A stretch of DNA of 6,685 nucleotides, taken from contig DMHA01000102.1 of assembly GCA_003449615.1 (NCBI GenBank), forward strand, positions 1 through 6,685, in the 5' to 3' direction. Of this stretch, positions 3,901 to 6,685 are shown in pieces. Below the pieces are notes generated by a model. That model worked only from the letters and a program-made list of their open reading frames with translations, had not been told where the DNA came from and did not search any database. How positions within the stretch are numbered: position 1 is the first letter of the stretch; every line of letters starts with the position of its first letter. The position numbers and the translations under genes are program-made. The DNA is from Flavobacterium sp. GTDB taxonomy: Bacteria > Bacteroidota > Bacteroidia > Flavobacteriales > Flavobacteriaceae.

Positions 3901-6685
3901 ATTGCTAAGTTCTTGTTGTCGTTCTTTGATTTTCTTCTCTAAATCATTTTTTACAAAATCTATTTCATTTAAAATTTGATAATTAGAATATCTAATAATT
4001 TTAATTAAATATTTTTCAAGTTCCTCCGATCTTAGTTCATCTTTTAATTCTTGTTTTCCTTCTTGATGATACTCACCATCAATTTCTATACCTAGCAGAA
4101 GTTCAGAACAATAAAAATCTAAAATAAAATTTAATATTGTTTTTTGCTGTCTAAATTTACAACCCGTTTTCTCTTTAGAAAGTAACTCTTCCCATATTTT
4201 CTCTTCTGCTGTAGTTGGACTGTTTCTGTTTTGCTTTGCTAATGGAATAAGTTCATTATTATATTTTATATATCCTTGTTCATCAAGTATTTCTGGAGCA
4301 TATCTCTTTAATAGCCCCCTTTCAGGGTGGGGGTTATGGTTTATCCTCTCTACGAACTCAACAAATGGTTTTCTGTCTAAATCATTATCTTCAGCAAGAG
4401 AACCCCTGGCTTTCGCCGTCCCCTGAAGAGGGGTACTCAAATTTAATAGCCCCCTTTCAGGGGGTTGGGGGTCTAAAACCTGAGAAGGAAGTTGGGGGTC
4501 TTGAAAACTTTTGGTGAATAAGCTTTTCTTCCAAACAATTACAGAAGTATCAACAGTAGCCGTTTCAAAAACTTTTACTCCATTAAAATCAAGATATTTA
4601 AGTAATTGAGCATTCTCTAAAATAAACTCTCTAAGCTGTTTACCATATTTTGCACGAGTATATTTGTTTGAAGTGATAAAACATAGAATCCCATTAGGAG
4701 CTAAAACTTGATGTGATTTCTCAAAGAAATAAACGTAAATATCCGCAGTACCGTTATAACACAAATAATTCCCTTTTTCTAATAGTGGCTTTAAGTGCTT
4801 TATGGCTTCTTGTCTTATATAAGGAGGATTACCAATTACTATATCAAAACCATCTTTCACTCCAAACATCCATTCTGGATCGAACCATGAACAAGATTTA
4901 TTATTGTCATTTTCTTTTTCTTCTTTTATTCTAATTGGATTCCATTCAGCGAGTTGTTGCGAAAGAGTGGTATCTTCCTTTTTTATTGCCTTTTCTTGCC
5001 ATTGCTTTGCCAATCGACTTTGACATTCAAGAAATCGCCGTTTTATTGCAATTTTTTCTGTTGAATTGGCTATTGAAAAATAATCATTACGAATACTTTC
5101 GAGTTCTGCTTCTATCGAGACATCTTGACCTAGCGAAATTTGTCTTGTAAATTCTGCTTTTTTATTGAATTCTCCCTCTTTTTGATAATCTCCTTTATTC
5201 AATCCAATGAGCGTATTTGCAGTAACAAATTTGAATTCAAGGTTAGGAAGCGGTTTAATTCCTCGATTGCTTTCGTTTTCGTCAATGGTTTGATCCACTA
5301 TCAGAGAGAGAAAAAATCGTAATCTTGCAATTTCGGTTGCGACTGACTGAATGTCTAATCCATAGATTGAATTTTGTATAATTCCTTTTTTGCGAATATA
5401 GTCAGGTGATTCTTTTTTTTGCAGATATTCGATCTCGTGTAAAATACTGCTTTCAAAGTTTTTTCGTAAATTATATGGGAGCGTTGAGCTGATCGAGTTA
5501 AGCATTGAATGCTTCATTTTCTCTAGCCATTTGACAGAGCCTTTGTCTATTTTTTGTAATATATCAACGATTCTTTGTAAAATCCCCATAGGGAAAGCAC
5601 CAGAACCGCAGGCAGGATCGAGTATTTTCACTTTTTCCAGTGCTGAAATGATGCGGTCTTGTTCTTCTCCTGTAAGAATAAAATCATCTTTTTCAATTAA
5701 ATTATTGATTTTCTCTTCTTCAATTCCTGTAGCCGTTTTTAGATATTCTTTCAGACTACTATCTACCATGTATTCGACTATTGGACGAGGAGTATAATAA
5801 CTGCCAGTTGCTTTCCTTGCAGATTCTCCTGTTTCAGGATTAATTTCTGCTAATAGGTTTTCAAAAATTCTCCCTAGCATTTCTGGGTCAATAGATACTT
5901 CCATATCAAAACTGCTACTTTCATCAATCGTGAAATTATATCTTTCAAATAATTCAAATAGCTCTTCAAACCAATTATCTGGTATTTTCAGATTTTGATT
6001 TTGAGAAAGTCCTAAGTGTCCAAGTTTATAATAATCTTGTGTATGTGGTTCAAATAAACCTCCATTTAAAAAGGGAATTAGATTCCATGGTTGTTGTAAA
6101 TATTGCTCAAGGCGTTTTGCAGGCTCTCTATTTAAAACTTGAAAAAATAAAGGTTCAAGGATTTTATGATAATAATTTGAGTTTTCTTTTAGAGCTTTTA
6201 GAGAAAGTAAATCATCTGGAATTAGTGAAATGTTTTTATTTGATTTTTTCTTTTTCAGAAACCAGCAAAATAAAGTTCTACCAAGTAATCTAACAGCAAA
6301 TTCTTTTTTGATTGTTTCATCATTTGTACTAGGTAATTCTAGTAAACTTTCAAAATGCTCTGTTCTTGAGCCAGTTTTACGATCACCACCGACTAATTTT
6401 GTAAATAAAATAGCAATTTCTTTGTAGAACTCCTTTGTAACTTTCTCTACACTGAATAAATCTTCTATTTGAGAGAGTTTTAAATTTTGCGTAGCAATAA
6501 AAGCTTGTAATTGTTTTATTGTTGTGTGATTTCCCTGTTTAGGTTCAATTAAAAACGAGTATCTTTTTGCAGAACTTATTTCTTTGCTTGCGATCCATTC
6601 GCCTTTAGTATTTTGTTCTCTTTTGTAGTCAATTTTTACTAGAGAAAAACGCCAGTTAGCTTCATCTGTCGAGTAATAAGCAATA
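3826..6685 (-). CDS. Eco57I-like type IIG restriction-modification enzyme, 5'-partial, with C-terminal DUF559 nuclease fusion
   Basis: The frame is open from 6684 to the TAA at 3826-3828: 952 codons are visible and the true start lies outside the window. The first ATG (5904) is internal, because the 260 residues before it are conserved family sequence such as FSVEKVTKEF, FAVRLLGRTLF and FLNGGLFE. Counting from 5904, the adenine-methylase core has GSYYTP (34-39), motif I DPACGSG (96-102) and motif IV NPPY (359-362, bases 4819-4830). TSNKYTRAKYG (411-421) and FETATVDTSVIVWKK (446-460) follow. The target-recognition region that should come next is missing. Residues about 465-530 are repeat-derived, apart from RKPFVEFVERI (511-521), which resembles the KPFIELVDKI motif near the end of these enzymes. 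A DUF559 domain (about 545-650) follows and then repeat again. A full-length enzyme cuts near and methylates its target; this version is probably altered or disabled in recognition. Confidence 0.88.
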   Translation of the reverse strand, partial: IAYYSTDEANWRFSLVKIDYKREQNTKGEWIASKEISSAKRYSFLIEPKQGNHTTIKQLQAFIATQNLKLSQIEDLFSVEKVTKEFYKEIAILFTKLVGGDRKTGSRTEHFESLLELPSTNDETIKKEFAVRLLGRTLFCWFLKKKKSNKNISLIPDDLLSLKALKENSNYYHKILEPLFFQVLNREPAKRLEQYLQQPWNLIPFLNGGLFEPHTQDYYKLGHLGLSQNQNLKIPDNWFEELFELFERYNFTIDESSSFDMEVSIDPEMLGRIFENLLAEINPETGESARKATGSYYTPRPIVEYMVDSSLKEYLKTATGIEEEKINNLIEKDDFILTGEEQDRIISALEKVKILDPACGSGAFPMGILQRIVDILQKIDKGSVKWLEKMKHSMLNSISSTLPYNLRKNFESSILHEIEYLQKKESPDYIRKKGIIQNSIYGLDIQSVATEIARLRFFLSLIVDQTIDENESNRGIKPLPNLEFKFVTANTLIGLNKGDYQKEGEFNKKAEFTRQISLGQDVSIEAELESIRNDYFSIANSTEKIAIKRRFLECQSRLAKQWQEKAIKKEDTTLSQQLAEWNPIRIKEEKENDNNKSCSWFDPEWMFGVKDGFDIVIGNPPYIRQEAIKHLKPLLEKGNYLCYNGTADIYVYFFEKSHQVLAPNGILCFITSNKYTRAKYGKQLREFILENAQLLKYLDFNGVKVFETATVDTSVIVWKKSLFTKSFQDPQLPSQVLDPQPPERGLLNLSTPLQGTAKARGSLAEDNDLDRKPFVEFVERINHNPHPERGLLKRYAPEILDEQGYIKYNNELIPLAKQNRNSPTTAEEKIWEELLSKEKTGCKFRQQKTILNFILDFYCSELLLGIEIDGEYHQEGKQELKDELRSEELEKYLIKIIRYSNYQILNEIDFVKNDLEKKIKERQQELSNLEQPLKAPFQGVGGSHPPSKQFLH
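3860..3887 (+). repeat. GC-rich palindromic repeat, copy at the hsdS / RM gene junction
   Basis: CCCCCAA (3860-3866) is followed by the hairpin CCCCCT-GAA-AGGGGG (3867-3881) and CTTTAA. It is the same unit as at 2793-2820 and, in reverse orientation, at 4448-4474 and 4313-4335. Here it encodes TPNPLKGGF at the HsdS tail and, on the other strand, LKAPFQGVGG near the end of the DUF559 fusion. As a strong hairpin between converging genes it might also slow or end transcription, though its T-run is short (CTTT). Confidence 0.8.
3888..4312 (-). other. DUF559 (Vsr-like PD-(D/E)XK) endonuclease domain segment
   Basis: The minus strand encodes a domain typical of DUF559 proteins: YNNELIPLAKQNR, then TTAEEKIWEELL, FRQQKTI, NFILDFYCSELLLGIEIDGEYH, and IIRYSNYQILNEIDFV. 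The expected nuclease residues are present: an acidic residue in the AEEKIW helix, Asp in LDFYC (bases 4117-4119), and Glu-x-Asp in EIDG (Glu 4084-4086, Asp 4078-4080). Stand-alone DUF559 proteins are about 110-140 residues, close to this segment. No in-frame ATG lies between the methylase core and its stop; the last Met is well before the NPPY motif. As written, it can only be made as the C-terminal part of the RM protein or from a non-ATG start. The activity of DUF559 proteins is poorly known; nicking or cleaving DNA is inferred from the fold. Confidence 0.85.
4313..4335 (-). repeat. GC-rich palindromic repeat, degenerate copy upstream of DUF559
   Basis: On the minus strand it reads AACCCCCACCCTGAAAGGGGGCT: the same unit as the others with bases lost in the left half of the palindrome. 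It is translated as NPHPERGLL, the same frame as the PQPPERGL copies at 2793-2820 and 4448-4474. Confidence 0.75.
4402..4434 (-). repeat. Second, different GC-rich palindrome inside the RM gene
   Basis: An outer inverted repeat ACCCCT (4402-4407) and AGGGGT (4429-4434) encloses a smaller hairpin CCCC-TGAAGA-GGGG (4420-4433). It is translated on the minus strand as TPLQGTAKARGS. It differs in sequence from the main repeat yet lies between two of its copies, so it may be a related family member or a composite insertion. Confidence 0.6.
4448..4502 (-). repeat. GC-rich palindromic repeat plus partial second copy, at the end of the methylase core
   Basis: A full reverse-oriented copy (4448-4474; minus strand CCCCCAA then CCCCCT-GAA-AGGGGG) is followed, towards the methylase, by a fragment GTTGGGGGTC at 4491-4500 that repeats its outer edge. 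Together they encode PQLPSQVLDPQPPERGLL, just after the last recognisable methylase residues (VIVWKKSLFTK). Confidence 0.75.

Larger units (their letters stand above)
3860..4335 (-). mobile_element. Candidate DUF559 cassette bounded by inverted GC-rich repeats
   Basis: The DUF559 coding segment is bracketed by the repeat at 3860-3887 (forward) and a degenerate copy at 4313-4335 (reverse). The two are inverted copies whose inner sides both continue into TTAAAGAG-like bases. The total is about 476 bp. No transposase, recombinase or obvious target-site duplication is visible, so mobility rests on the repeat boundaries and on the absence of the RM enzyme's own C-terminus. It could instead be a recombination scar between repeat copies. 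Confidence 0.5.

Noticed and set aside
2793..4500. CRISPR array from the recurring GC-rich repeats
   Set aside because: Copies are irregularly spaced, occur in both orientations, lie inside genes and have no regular spacers or cas genes nearby.
5902..5904. ATG at 5904 (minus strand) as the start of the RM gene
   Set aside because: The same frame stays open to the window edge and its translation upstream of this ATG is conserved family sequence (FLNGGLFE, FSVEKVTKEF and others), so the ATG is an internal Met.
4713..6427. Several plus-strand ORFs of 60-88 codons in this stretch
   Set aside because: They lie wholly antisense to the RM gene, have hydrophobic low-information sequence and show no domains; they are shadows of the minus-strand gene.

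Overview
The window is an AT-rich stretch packed with DNA restriction-modification (RM) and toxin-antitoxin (TA) genes. The gene families (an HsdM and single-TRD HsdS pair, a PemK-like toxin read as a patescibacterial-type sequence, an HI0073/HI0074-type MNT/HEPN pair) and the weak leader of the first gene suggest a Candidate Phyla Radiation (Patescibacteria) genome, perhaps a Parcubacteria relative. This is recognition from memory and is only moderately certain. TGA works as an ordinary stop, since three ATGA start/stop overlaps use it, which argues against the TGA-recoding lineages Gracilibacteria and Absconditabacteria.

Layout. Positions 1-78 are the 3' end of an unidentified plus-strand gene. 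Positions 79-357 are non-coding and hold two inverted-repeat structures, the second enclosing an unusually GC-rich core. Positions 358-3900 are a tightly coupled plus-strand operon: hsdM (358-1863), a PemK/MazF-like toxin (1860-2372), an HI0074/HepT-like HEPN protein (2369-2776), and one ORF (2773-3900) that fuses the matching MntA-like nucleotidyltransferase to a half-size HsdS. Each junction is a 4-base ATGA overlap. No hsdR lies in the window. On the minus strand, converging on and overlapping the hsdS end by 75 bp, an RM gene of the Eco57I-like type IIG class runs from the right edge to 3826. It is open from position 6684 although its first ATG is only at 5904, so it is a 5'-partial gene and not one that begins at 5904. 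Its C-terminal target-recognition region is missing. In its place are GC-rich repeats followed by a DUF559 (Vsr-like PD-(D/E)XK) nuclease domain.

The unifying feature is a family of GC-rich palindromes (core CCCCCT-GAA-AGGGGG, preceded by CCCCCAA). They sit inside coding sequence in several places, never break the reading frame, and flank the DUF559 cassette as inverted copies. They lie at the new N-terminus of the MntA-HsdS fusion, at the HsdS C-terminus, and at both ends of the DUF559 segment. The most interesting reading is that this repeat family, with DUF559 as candidate mobilising nuclease, has remodelled a defence locus in frame. Products include a chimeric antitoxin-specificity protein with a G10 tract near its start and a type IIG enzyme whose recognition domain has been replaced by a second nuclease. 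The sequence shows the architecture; its activity is inference.
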